Shown here: positions 1-5,667 of the stretch, piece after piece
How the letters are laid out: each line of letters begins with the position of its first letter
Numbering within the stretch: the first letter of the stretch is position 1
Source of the DNA: Firmicutes bacterium UBA5500
Lineage (GTDB): Bacteria > Bacillota > UBA994 > UBA5500
Direction: 5' to 3'
Length of the DNA stretch: 6,770 bases
Assembly (NCBI GenBank): GCA_002427055.1
Contig: DIPA01000094.1
Location: 7,228 to 13,997, forward strand
The notes under the pieces: generated by a model
The model's input: the letters and a program-made list of their open reading frames with translations, nothing else
Told to the model about the DNA's origin: nothing
Databases searched by the model: none
Translations under genes and position numbers: made by a program

Positions 1-93
1 CACATCATGCCGGTTGGTGATGCAGACATTGTGCTAGAGCTACTTGCGGCTAAGCAACAATCAACAACTGCTCTGCAGCCGGCCTTAGTTTAA
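1..93 (+). CDS. C-terminal end of an unidentified protein (5' partial)
   Basis: The first reading frame is open from the left edge and ends at a TAA, giving 30 residues that begin HIMPVGDADIVLELLAAKQQ and finish in PALV. I do not recognise the family. The end does not resemble what I recall of the C-termini of aspartate-semialdehyde dehydrogenase or dipicolinate synthase, the genes that often precede Bacillus dapG. The strong ribosome binding site of the kinase gene follows at once and only 18 bases separate the two genes, so they are probably co-transcribed. That this is coding rests on the open frame, the tight spacing and the plausible amphipathic composition; it is too short to prove on its own. 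Confidence 0.6.
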   Translation, partial: HIMPVGDADIVLELLAAKQQSTTALQPALV

Positions 94-106
94 GGGAAGG
101 AGGAGG
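94..106 (+). promoter_or_regulatory. Ribosome binding site of the aspartokinase gene
   Basis: The purine-rich run GGGAAGGAGGAGG begins directly after the upstream TAA. Its AAGGAGG part lies 8 bases before a GTG. This fixes GTG at 112 as the start, since no ATG in that frame is comparably placed. Confidence 0.8.
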
Positions 107-111
107 CATAC

Positions 112-903
112 GTGGTAGACTCTCTTTCTCAAACAAGCTATTCATTAGGGCAGCGCATAGCGGATACTAGGATAGTTGTACAAAAATATGGTGGCACCTC
201 AGTAGCAACCCCCAGATCAAGGCAGCTAGTTTGCAGCCGCATTCAAGCCGCCAAAGCTTGCGGCTATAGCGTGCTGGCAGTGATTTCAGCCATGGGGCGT
301 AAGGGAGCTCCTTATGCGACTGATACTTTGTTATCTCTGCTTGACGGCACTGTGGCCAATGCACGGGAGCGCGATATGCTATTCTCTTGCGGCGAAATCA
401 TTGCCGGCGTTACTATCACTGCCCAGCTACAGACTCGAGGTTGTTCAGCCGTCTTCCTAACGGGGAGGCAGGCAGGAATTGTTACAGATAGCAGTTTTGG
501 CGAAGCAGAAATTCTTGATCTTGACCCAAAGTGTGTTAGTGATCATCTAAACGCAGGTCGGATTGTCGTAGTAGCTGGTAGTCAGGGGGCTACTTCGGCT
601 GGAGAGATTACCAGCCTTGGTCGTGGGGGTAGTGATATTACTGCCTGTGCGCTGGGTGTTGCCTTAGAAGCTGAACGTATTGAGATTTACACAGATGTTG
701 CGGGAATTATGACGGCTGATCCACATCTGGTACCTGAGGCAAAACTCTTACCGGAAATTTCTTACCGCGATTGCTTACGTATGGCTAGTGAAGGAGCCAA
801 AGTAATGCACCCTAAGGCTGTGGCAATCGCCGCCAAGCGTCCGCATACCTCACTTTGGGTTGGTTCTACCTACGGCGACAGTCTGGGCACTGTGGTGCGC
901 TAG
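112..903 (+). CDS. Aspartokinase catalytic domain, DapG-like, without ACT domains
   Basis: Amino acid kinase fold protein of 263 residues, expected to phosphorylate L-aspartate with ATP in the cytoplasm, the first step of lysine, diaminopimelate, threonine and methionine synthesis. Visible motifs are KYGGTSV at 25-31, SAMGRKGAPYATDTLL at 59-74 (very like Bacillus DapG), SCGE at 92-95, LGRGGSD at 169-175, TDVAGIMTADP at 194-204 and EGAKVMHPKAV at 227-237. The lysine, glutamate, arginine, serine and aspartate that bind substrate in LysC-type enzymes appear present (K25, E95, R171, S174, D175). Family members usually have about 400 residues with two C-terminal ACT domains. This one stops at the domain boundary after GSTYGDSLGTVV, so it should lack ACT-based feedback control. 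The 22-residue extension before the core is unusual. No ACT-like sequence follows the stop before the hairpin. Kinase identity is secure; the true substrate is less so. Confidence 0.87.
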   Translation: MVDSLSQTSYSLGQRIADTRIVVQKYGGTSVATPRSRQLVCSRIQAAKACGYSVLAVISAMGRKGAPYATDTLLSLLDGTVANARERDMLFSCGEIIAGVTITAQLQTRGCSAVFLTGRQAGIVTDSSFGEAEILDLDPKCVSDHLNAGRIVVVAGSQGATSAGEITSLGRGGSDITACALGVALEAERIEIYTDVAGIMTADPHLVPEAKLLPEISYRDCLRMASEGAKVMHPKAVAIAAKRPHTSLWVGSTYGDSLGTVVR

Positions 904-939
904 CAGTAGTTAGGCAGACCAGCCCCCCTTCATTTTCAG

Positions 940-980
940 CAATTAGGCCAAGCCCCAAAAAGAGGAGCTTGGCCTAATTG
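940..980 (+). terminator. Perfect 14-bp inverted repeat, probable terminator or 3' hairpin
   Basis: CAATTAGGCCAAGC (940-953) is exactly complementary to GCTTGGCCTAATTG (967-980), with a 13-base loop. It lies 36 bases after the kinase stop and 66 bases before the cls start, where an operon boundary is expected. No T-tract follows on either strand, so it is not a textbook intrinsic terminator. It may terminate weakly, act with a factor, or protect the mRNA 3' end. The rest of this intergenic gap shows no convincing promoter. Confidence 0.6.
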
Positions 981-1046
981 CATACTTCTGGTAATCTTAA
1001 GGTAAGGCTAGCTTAACGTGGTTAACGGAGGGTAAGGGGGGAGCGC

Positions 1047-2480
1047 ATGTCGAATATCTTGCTCAAAGCAATCTTGATCGCTAACATGTTATTTGCGGTA
1101 ATAATCGTGTTTGGAGAGCGCAAGCGTCCACTTGCAGCTTTGGTATGGTTGCTCCTGCTACTATTCTTGCCGGTAGTTGGTTTCTTGGTCTATATGTTCT
1201 TTGGACAGAAACTCCTGACAAAACGCAAGTTTAGGTTGAAGCGGGAAGACGATGTGCGACGGGGCAAGATCATTGCCAATCAGCATCGGCAATTGGTGTC
1301 GTTGCAAGATAGCTCGGAAGATGAGTCCGCCAATTATCTGGGATTGACGCGTATGAATTTGCTACAAGCTTCTGCCCCCATCACCTTAGACAATGAGGTG
1401 CTTTTCCTTGTGCAGGGGAGAGACAAGTTCGCGCAGTTGCTCGAGGATATTCGTTGCGCCACACGGTTTATTCATGTTGAGTATTTTATCTGGCGCGATG
1501 ATGAGTTGGGGCAGCAGTTGATGGCTGCTCTCACTGAGAAAGCGCAAGAGGGTGTAGAGGTACGCGTAATCATTGATGACTGGGGATGTAAATTAACGCC
1601 GGAGAGTCTGTTTCAACCGTTGCGCGCTGCAGGCGGTAAGGTATATCGCTTTTTACCTATTACTCTTAACTTTGTTTTCAACGCTAACTATCGCAATCAC
1701 CGCAAGATAGTGGTTATCGATGGTTGCATCGGCTATATCGGTGGAATGAATGTAGGGGTTGAGTATTTAGGTCACCGTCAGCACCAAAGTCCCTGGCGCG
1801 ATACTCATCTGCGCATAGTGGGTCCGGCGGTCGCTTCGCTAGAGGCGCGTTTTCTGATGGACTACATTTATGTCTCACGCGAAGAAGTCGAGCTTGGTGA
1901 ACGTTACTTGCTGAGTGACGCACCCCGGCTTGGCCACTCACCTATTCAGATTGTCTCTAGCGGTCCTGATTCAACAGAACAACATGTAAAGCAGGGCTAC
2001 CTGAAAATGATCAGTAGCGCCTACGAGAGTATCAATATTCAAACTCCTTATTTGGTGCCTGATGACAGCGTCCTTGAAGGGTTAAAAATTGCGGCCTTCT
2101 CTGGGGTGGATGTAAAAATCATGTTGCCTGGTAAGCCAGATAAAAAGCTGGTTTATACTGTGACCATGTCGTATGCAGGGGAACTGCTAGAGGCAGGTGC
2201 CAGAATCTTTCTTTATGATGGCTTTCTCCATAGCAAAGCAATTATTGTCGACGATCATTATCTATCTATCGGCACGGCCAACATGGACATGCGCAGTTTC
2301 ATGCTCAATTTTGAAGTAAACGCCTTTATCTATGATAGGGAAAAAGCGAGTGAATATAATGCTATTTTTTACAAGGACATAGCTCACTCACGGGAACTTA
2401 GCTTAGCTGAATACAACAGTCGTAGCGCATGGAGTAGGTTAGCTGAGGGCGTCTGTCGACTCTTTGCGCCGATTATGTAG
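1047..2480 (+). CDS. cls: Cardiolipin synthase (phospholipase D superfamily)
   Basis: Membrane enzyme of 477 residues that condenses two phosphatidylglycerol molecules into cardiolipin and glycerol. Two N-terminal hydrophobic segments (about 4-22 and 29-52) form the membrane anchor. Two phospholipase D HxKxxxxD motifs follow: H218/K220/D225 with a downstream GGMN at 232-235, and H395/K397/D402 with GTANMDMRSF at 409-418. Length and domain order match the bacterial ClsA type (Bacillus enzyme about 480 residues), and both half-sites look intact. The ATG is preceded by AAGGGGGGAG a few bases upstream, and the anchor begins straight after it. The deacetylase gene starts 20 bases after its stop, so the two form an envelope operon. 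Other phospholipase D family phosphatidyltransferases are possible, but the anchor plus motif arrangement favours cardiolipin synthase. Confidence 0.95.
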   Translation: MSNILLKAILIANMLFAVIIVFGERKRPLAALVWLLLLLFLPVVGFLVYMFFGQKLLTKRKFRLKREDDVRRGKIIANQHRQLVSLQDSSEDESANYLGLTRMNLLQASAPITLDNEVLFLVQGRDKFAQLLEDIRCATRFIHVEYFIWRDDELGQQLMAALTEKAQEGVEVRVIIDDWGCKLTPESLFQPLRAAGGKVYRFLPITLNFVFNANYRNHRKIVVIDGCIGYIGGMNVGVEYLGHRQHQSPWRDTHLRIVGPAVASLEARFLMDYIYVSREEVELGERYLLSDAPRLGHSPIQIVSSGPDSTEQHVKQGYLKMISSAYESINIQTPYLVPDDSVLEGLKIAAFSGVDVKIMLPGKPDKKLVYTVTMSYAGELLEAGARIFLYDGFLHSKAIIVDDHYLSIGTANMDMRSFMLNFEVNAFIYDREKASEYNAIFYKDIAHSRELSLAEYNSRSAWSRLAEGVCRLFAPIM

Positions 2481-2500
2481 AGGAAAGTGGGGAGAGGCTA

Positions 2501-3436
2501 TTGCATAAGTTCTCTGTGTTAGTAGTTCTCGTGTTGGCTATTAGCCTGTCAGTAATTGCGTGTACGCCGGTGGTACCAACGACGTCTGTGCCTGATGACT
2601 CAGCGTCACCAACCGCTGAATTGCCGCTCACACCTGGGGAGCCGGTGGCTGAGCCCGAACCGAAACCGGATCTCGCGCCCTTGGCAACTAAAGAGGCTAA
2701 AGAGGAAGAACCTGCTTCGCCAAAGAGCGCTGACTACGTTACGGTGTTAATGTATCATCACTTAGCGCCCCAACCAGATCCTAAGCACTATGGTCTCATT
2801 ATTGATCCGGAAGAATTTGCGGCACATATGGCTTATCTCAAGGAACATGACTACTACACACCTACTTTGCAGGAACTGGCAGATTTTGTTCAAAACAATG
2901 CTGCTTTGCCGCCTAGAAGTGTGGTTATCACTTTTGATGATGGCTATGAATCGAACTATACATATGCTTTTCCGATTCTACAGCAACATGGCTTGCGTGG
3001 TGTCATTTTTCCTATAGGTCAAGAAATTCGCTTGGCAGGTGCTGCTCCTGGCTGGCACTCCTACCTTACGGATATCCAAATGCAGGAGATGCAGGCCAGT
3101 GGAGTAATAGAATTCGGTAGCCATACTTATGCTATGCATGGCAGCTATCAGGGAAGCCCATTTCTGCAAGTGGCCGCTTTGGAGCAAATAGTAACTGACC
3201 TGCAGGAAGGGGAAGAGCTGTTCGCTGCATTAGGGCTGCCACAATCAATTGCTATTGCCTATCCTTTTGGCAAGTATGGCGTCCAAGCACTAGAGGCTTG
3301 TCAAGCTGTTGGTTATCAAATAGCTTTCACAACCGAACCCGGTCGCGTGTATGCCAACTCATCACCTTTGCAGCTACCTCGTAAACGTGTGTCCGGGGGG
3401 TTGACCCTTAAGCAGTTTGCAGACATAGTGGAATAG
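2501..3436 (+). CDS. Lipoprotein polysaccharide deacetylase (NodB/CE4 domain)
   Basis: Exported lipoprotein of 311 residues expected to remove N-acetyl groups from a cell-surface glycan. A hydrophobic signal (residues 4-20) ends in a lipobox VIAC, with C21 as the predicted lipidated cysteine. A linker rich in Pro, Glu and Lys (22-78) leads to the NodB homology domain. Motifs are VLMYHHL at 82-88, TFDDGY at 144-149 (catalytic D146, metal-binding D147), GSHTYAMH at 206-213 (H208 and H213) and AYPFGKYG at 253-260. The H-x4-H spacing resembles PgaB/IcaB poly-N-acetylglucosamine deacetylases rather than the H-x3-H of peptidoglycan deacetylases. The true substrate is not shown. The TTG start is chosen because GGGGAG lies about 6 bases upstream and the signal peptide begins there; the next ATG in frame would delete the signal. 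It is probably co-transcribed with cls. Confidence 0.9.
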   Translation: MHKFSVLVVLVLAISLSVIACTPVVPTTSVPDDSASPTAELPLTPGEPVAEPEPKPDLAPLATKEAKEEEPASPKSADYVTVLMYHHLAPQPDPKHYGLIIDPEEFAAHMAYLKEHDYYTPTLQELADFVQNNAALPPRSVVITFDDGYESNYTYAFPILQQHGLRGVIFPIGQEIRLAGAAPGWHSYLTDIQMQEMQASGVIEFGSHTYAMHGSYQGSPFLQVAALEQIVTDLQEGEELFAALGLPQSIAIAYPFGKYGVQALEACQAVGYQIAFTTEPGRVYANSSPLQLPRKRVSGGLTLKQFADIVE

Positions 3437-3489
3437 GTAGGCTAAGAATAGTGTGTTTTTGAATTTGGCAAGTTTATAAGAGAGCAGTT

Positions 3490-3498
3490 TGATATAAT
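3490..3498 (+). promoter_or_regulatory. Extended -10 promoter for tdh
   Basis: TGATATAAT is a full extended -10 element (TGn plus consensus TATAAT). The best -35 match, TTGGCA at 3465-3470, is 22 bases away and too far, so this would rely on the extended -10. Transcription would begin near 3505, leaving a leader of about 70 bases that contains a 10-bp palindrome, AGCTTAAGCT (3513-3522). No clear terminator lies between the deacetylase stop and this site, so read-through from the cls operon is also possible. Confidence 0.6.
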
Positions 3499-3576
3499 GG
3501 AGATGTGCATGGAGCTTAAGCTACCATCTGAGCAAACAAAGGGCTACTTAATTACAACGATTGGAGGAAATTTAGC

Positions 3577-4530
3577 ATGAAGAAGATCCTAGTCACAGGT
3601 GCTCTAGGGCAAATCGGTTCGGAACTTACCCTACACCTGCGCAACATCTATGGCAATGATAACGTCGTGATAAGCGATATCAAACCCTCGGTTCCGGAAG
3701 GCGCCCTGCAGAATGGTCCTTATGAAGTAATCGACGTAGTTCAGCCCGACCAGATTTTTGCTGCAGTCAAGAAACATAAGGTTAATCAGATTGTCCATCT
3801 GGCTGCTATCTTATCAGCTGTGGGCGAGGCCAAACCTACTTTAGCTTGGAATATTAACATGGGTGGCTTGTTCAACGTACTAGAGGTAGCGAGAGAGGCT
3901 AACTGTGCTGTGTTTACCCCTAGCTCTATCGCTGCTTTTGGCCCTTCTACGCCAAAAGATAAGACCCCTCAGGATACGCTACAGCGCCCCACAACCATGT
4001 ATGGCGTAACTAAGGTAGCTGGTGAAAACTTATCTGATTACTACTTCCTGAAATATGGGGTGGACACCCGTGGCGTACGCTTCCCGGGCCTAATCTCATA
4101 CGCTGCACTACCTGGTGGAGGCACCACCGACTATGCGGTTGATATTTACTATGAGGCATTGCGCAACAAGCGTTATGCGTCTTTTATTGCTGCGGGTAGT
4201 TACATGGATATGATGTATATGCCGGATGCGCTCAATGCCATTTCTACCTTGCTGGAGGCCAACCCGGATAAGCTTGTCCATCGTAATGCTTTCAATATTG
4301 CGGCCATGAGCTTTGCTCCGGAACATATCGCTGCTGAAATTAAGAAACATATTCCGGAATTTGAGATGACGTATGATGTCGACCCAGTGCGTCAGGCGAT
4401 CGCCAACTCTTGGCCGAATTCGCTTGATGATAGCTGCGCTCGCGCTGAGTGGGGTTGGAGCCAGAAATATGACCTGGAGAGCATGACTACCGATATGCTG
4501 GCCCAGTTAAAACGCAAGCTTGGTCTCTAG
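3577..4530 (+). CDS. tdh: L-threonine 3-dehydrogenase, SDR/epimerase type
   Basis: Cytoplasmic NAD-dependent enzyme of 317 residues that oxidises L-threonine to 2-amino-3-ketobutyrate, normally cleaved by glycine C-acetyltransferase (Kbl) to glycine and acetyl-CoA. It belongs to the extended short-chain dehydrogenase family close to UDP-glucose 4-epimerase, not the zinc alcohol dehydrogenase type of E. coli Tdh. Features are the Rossmann motif GALGQIG at 8-14, HLAAILSA at 74-81, catalytic serine in TPSSIAAFGP (114-123) and YGVTK at 142-146 (Y142, K146). RFPGLISY at 168-175, PGGGTTDYAVDIYYEAL at 179-195 and YMDMMYMPDA at 209-218 are typical of this threonine dehydrogenase subgroup. GGAGG lies 9 bases before the ATG. 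It appears monocistronic, between its own promoter and a strong hairpin; no kbl is present. A general sugar epimerase is the alternative, made unlikely by the subgroup motifs. Confidence 0.92.
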   Translation: MKKILVTGALGQIGSELTLHLRNIYGNDNVVISDIKPSVPEGALQNGPYEVIDVVQPDQIFAAVKKHKVNQIVHLAAILSAVGEAKPTLAWNINMGGLFNVLEVAREANCAVFTPSSIAAFGPSTPKDKTPQDTLQRPTTMYGVTKVAGENLSDYYFLKYGVDTRGVRFPGLISYAALPGGGTTDYAVDIYYEALRNKRYASFIAAGSYMDMMYMPDALNAISTLLEANPDKLVHRNAFNIAAMSFAPEHIAAEIKKHIPEFEMTYDVDPVRQAIANSWPNSLDDSCARAEWGWSQKYDLESMTTDMLAQLKRKLGL

Positions 4531-4546
4531 ACTTTGCTTCGAGTAG

Positions 4547-4588
4547 TAAGAACGGTTGCCTGCTTGATTCAGGCAACCGTTCTTATTT
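4547..4588 (+). terminator. Perfect 16-bp hairpin terminator between convergent genes
   Basis: TAAGAACGGTTGCCTG (4547-4562) pairs exactly with CAGGCAACCGTTCTTA (4570-4585) around a 7-base loop, followed by TTT. It sits 16 bases after the tdh stop. The 3' arm overlaps the minus-strand peptidase stop codon (4583-4585), so the hairpin also lies at the end of that convergent gene and may serve both. The U-tract is short on the plus strand and absent on the minus strand. Confidence 0.85.
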
Positions 4589-5557
4589 GGGCAAAACGAC
4601 CTGCAAGTTCAAGATCTGTTCTACCAGGGAAATTCTATTGCAGACGGTTAGTCCATTCCCGCCAGCAAATAGCAAAGCCACCGCCCGTCTCTCGTTGTCA
4701 ATAACAATGGACCCACTGTCTCCTGGTGCGCTTGGCAGGTCGCTGATTATCTGATCGGTAAAGATGGCTGTACCAACAGGCCCATAGCTTACTCTAACGG
4801 CGGCATTCAGCAAGAGCACTTTTCCCTCCGTTACGCCGGTCGTGCGTCCACTTTTCCGCACCGTCATGTCAAGCTCTGCTTCCTTGGTACCTGTGATTAG
4901 GCCAAGGCCTAAAATATCAGGACTGAGTTTTGCATCCGCAACCGGTTTAGCAACGGCTGCGTCAATGACATTAGTAATGGCGGGGGCATATGTTTGCCTT
5001 GCTTCTAAAGCCGTAGCTTTAAGGCTAGCTGCCAGCATGCGGCTCTCGTTCGCCCCTATGAAGGTCAATGGTTCAAAATTGGCCAACTGCGCAATAAGAT
5101 CTTCGGGAAGGCGACCTCCATCGGCGGGTCCGGGGCAAAGAACGGGATCGCCAATACTAGCGCGCAGATCGCGACCGTTGCTGGAATTGGCCAAGACATG
5201 ATTGTTGGATAAAATTAACTGTGCTTTACTTGCTGCGTCGAACACCAATGCTCCGAAGGGACCGGCAGTAACGCGGTAATGGCCGATACTCATTCCCGGT
5301 GCTGCCTTTTCTGCAATTCCTAAGGCACGAAAAACGCCACTGGCAATCACATCGGTCGGATGACCATCTATGAATGCTGGGATAATGTCGGCTTGTGCTA
5401 AGGCGCTAAGTGGTAGCTTCTGCTCCACCAATACAGCGAGGCAAAGTTTGTTGATTCTACGCCCACCTTGCAGCTTGTAGCCAATACCGACTCCTTCTAC
5501 ATTCGCTTTTGCCATCAGTTTAGCAACGTTGGCCGTTAACGTAGTCTGTAGAGTCAT
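4583..5557 (-). CDS. NAL1-like trypsin-fold serine peptidase, probably intracellular
   Basis: Protein of 324 residues with chymotrypsin-like peptidase motifs: SNNHVLA (H120), a central VIDAAVA (D199) and APGDSGSIV (S281), which form a plausible catalytic triad. KSGRTTG at 235-241 is also typical of this group. An N-terminal region (about 18-80) with EGVGIGYK, then IDGHPTDVI, then IGHYRVTAGPFGALV matches my recollection of bacterial proteins related to plant NAL1; I could not search this. There is no signal peptide, membrane segment or PDZ domain, so it is expected to be cytosolic, unlike most S1 or HtrA peptidases. AAAGGGGG precedes the ATG by about 7 bases. The natural substrate is unknown. 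The gene faces tdh tail-to-tail and diverges from ygeX. Fold and triad are well supported; proteolytic activity is inferred. Confidence 0.85.
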   Translation of the reverse strand: MTLQTTLTANVAKLMAKANVEGVGIGYKLQGGRRINKLCLAVLVEQKLPLSALAQADIIPAFIDGHPTDVIASGVFRALGIAEKAAPGMSIGHYRVTAGPFGALVFDAASKAQLILSNNHVLANSSNGRDLRASIGDPVLCPGPADGGRLPEDLIAQLANFEPLTFIGANESRMLAASLKATALEARQTYAPAITNVIDAAVAKPVADAKLSPDILGLGLITGTKEAELDMTVRKSGRTTGVTEGKVLLLNAAVRVSYGPVGTAIFTDQIISDLPSAPGDSGSIVIDNERRAVALLFAGGNGLTVCNRISLVEQILNLQVVLPK

Positions 5558-5624
5558 GGTTCAGCCCCCTTTCGCTCCATTCTATGCTTCTCAATAGCGG
5601 AATAGATGAAGTAATAGCAGGAGC

Positions 5625-5647
5625 TATGGTACGAGGGGCGAACCATA
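5625..5647. repeat. Imperfect 23-bp dyad, candidate operator
   Basis: TATGGT-A-CG and CG-A-ACCATA form mirror-complementary arms around a 5-base AGGGG centre: 8 of the 9 arm positions pair and one A/A mismatch breaks the arm. The dyad lies in the intergenic region between the divergent peptidase and ygeX genes, ending 4 bases before the ygeX ribosome binding site. It could bind a dimeric regulator of either gene, or form a small hairpin in the ygeX leader. No strong sigma-70 promoter could be placed with confidence in this 110-base gap for either direction. Confidence 0.35.
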
Positions 5648-5651
5648 TTGT

Positions 5652-5660
5652 AGGAGGGGG
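5652..5660 (+). promoter_or_regulatory. Ribosome binding site of ygeX
   Basis: AGGAGGGGG ends 7 bases before GTG at 5668. It decides the start: an in-frame TGA at 5662-5664 rules out anything further upstream, and the nearby ATG at 5661 is in another frame, abuts the site and stops after eight codons. Confidence 0.8.
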
Positions 5661-5667
5661 ATGAGTA

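Noticed and set aside
978..1010. TTGCAT followed by TAAGGC-like sequence as a cls promoter.
   Set aside because: The -10 match is poor and the spacing of about 19 bases is wrong; no better pair was found in the gap.
3509..3580. Small frame in the tdh leader (MELKLPSEQTK...) whose TGA overlaps the tdh ATG, with GGAG 6 bases upstream.
   Set aside because: Its ribosome binding site would lie upstream of the predicted transcription start near 3505, and it covers the tdh ribosome binding site. A coupled leader peptide is possible only if transcripts read through from the cls operon.
4842..5201. Plus-strand open frame of 119 codons opposite the peptidase gene.
   Set aside because: It lies wholly antisense to a gene with clear peptidase motifs, has no recognisable domain and its composition follows from the opposite coding frame.
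5593..5617. Three AATAG repeats upstream of ygeX, plus CGGAATAG (5598-5605) matching CTATTCCG (5723-5730) in inverse orientation.
   Set aside because: The units are too short and unevenly spaced (8 and 12 bases) to exceed chance, and one inverted copy lies inside the coding region.
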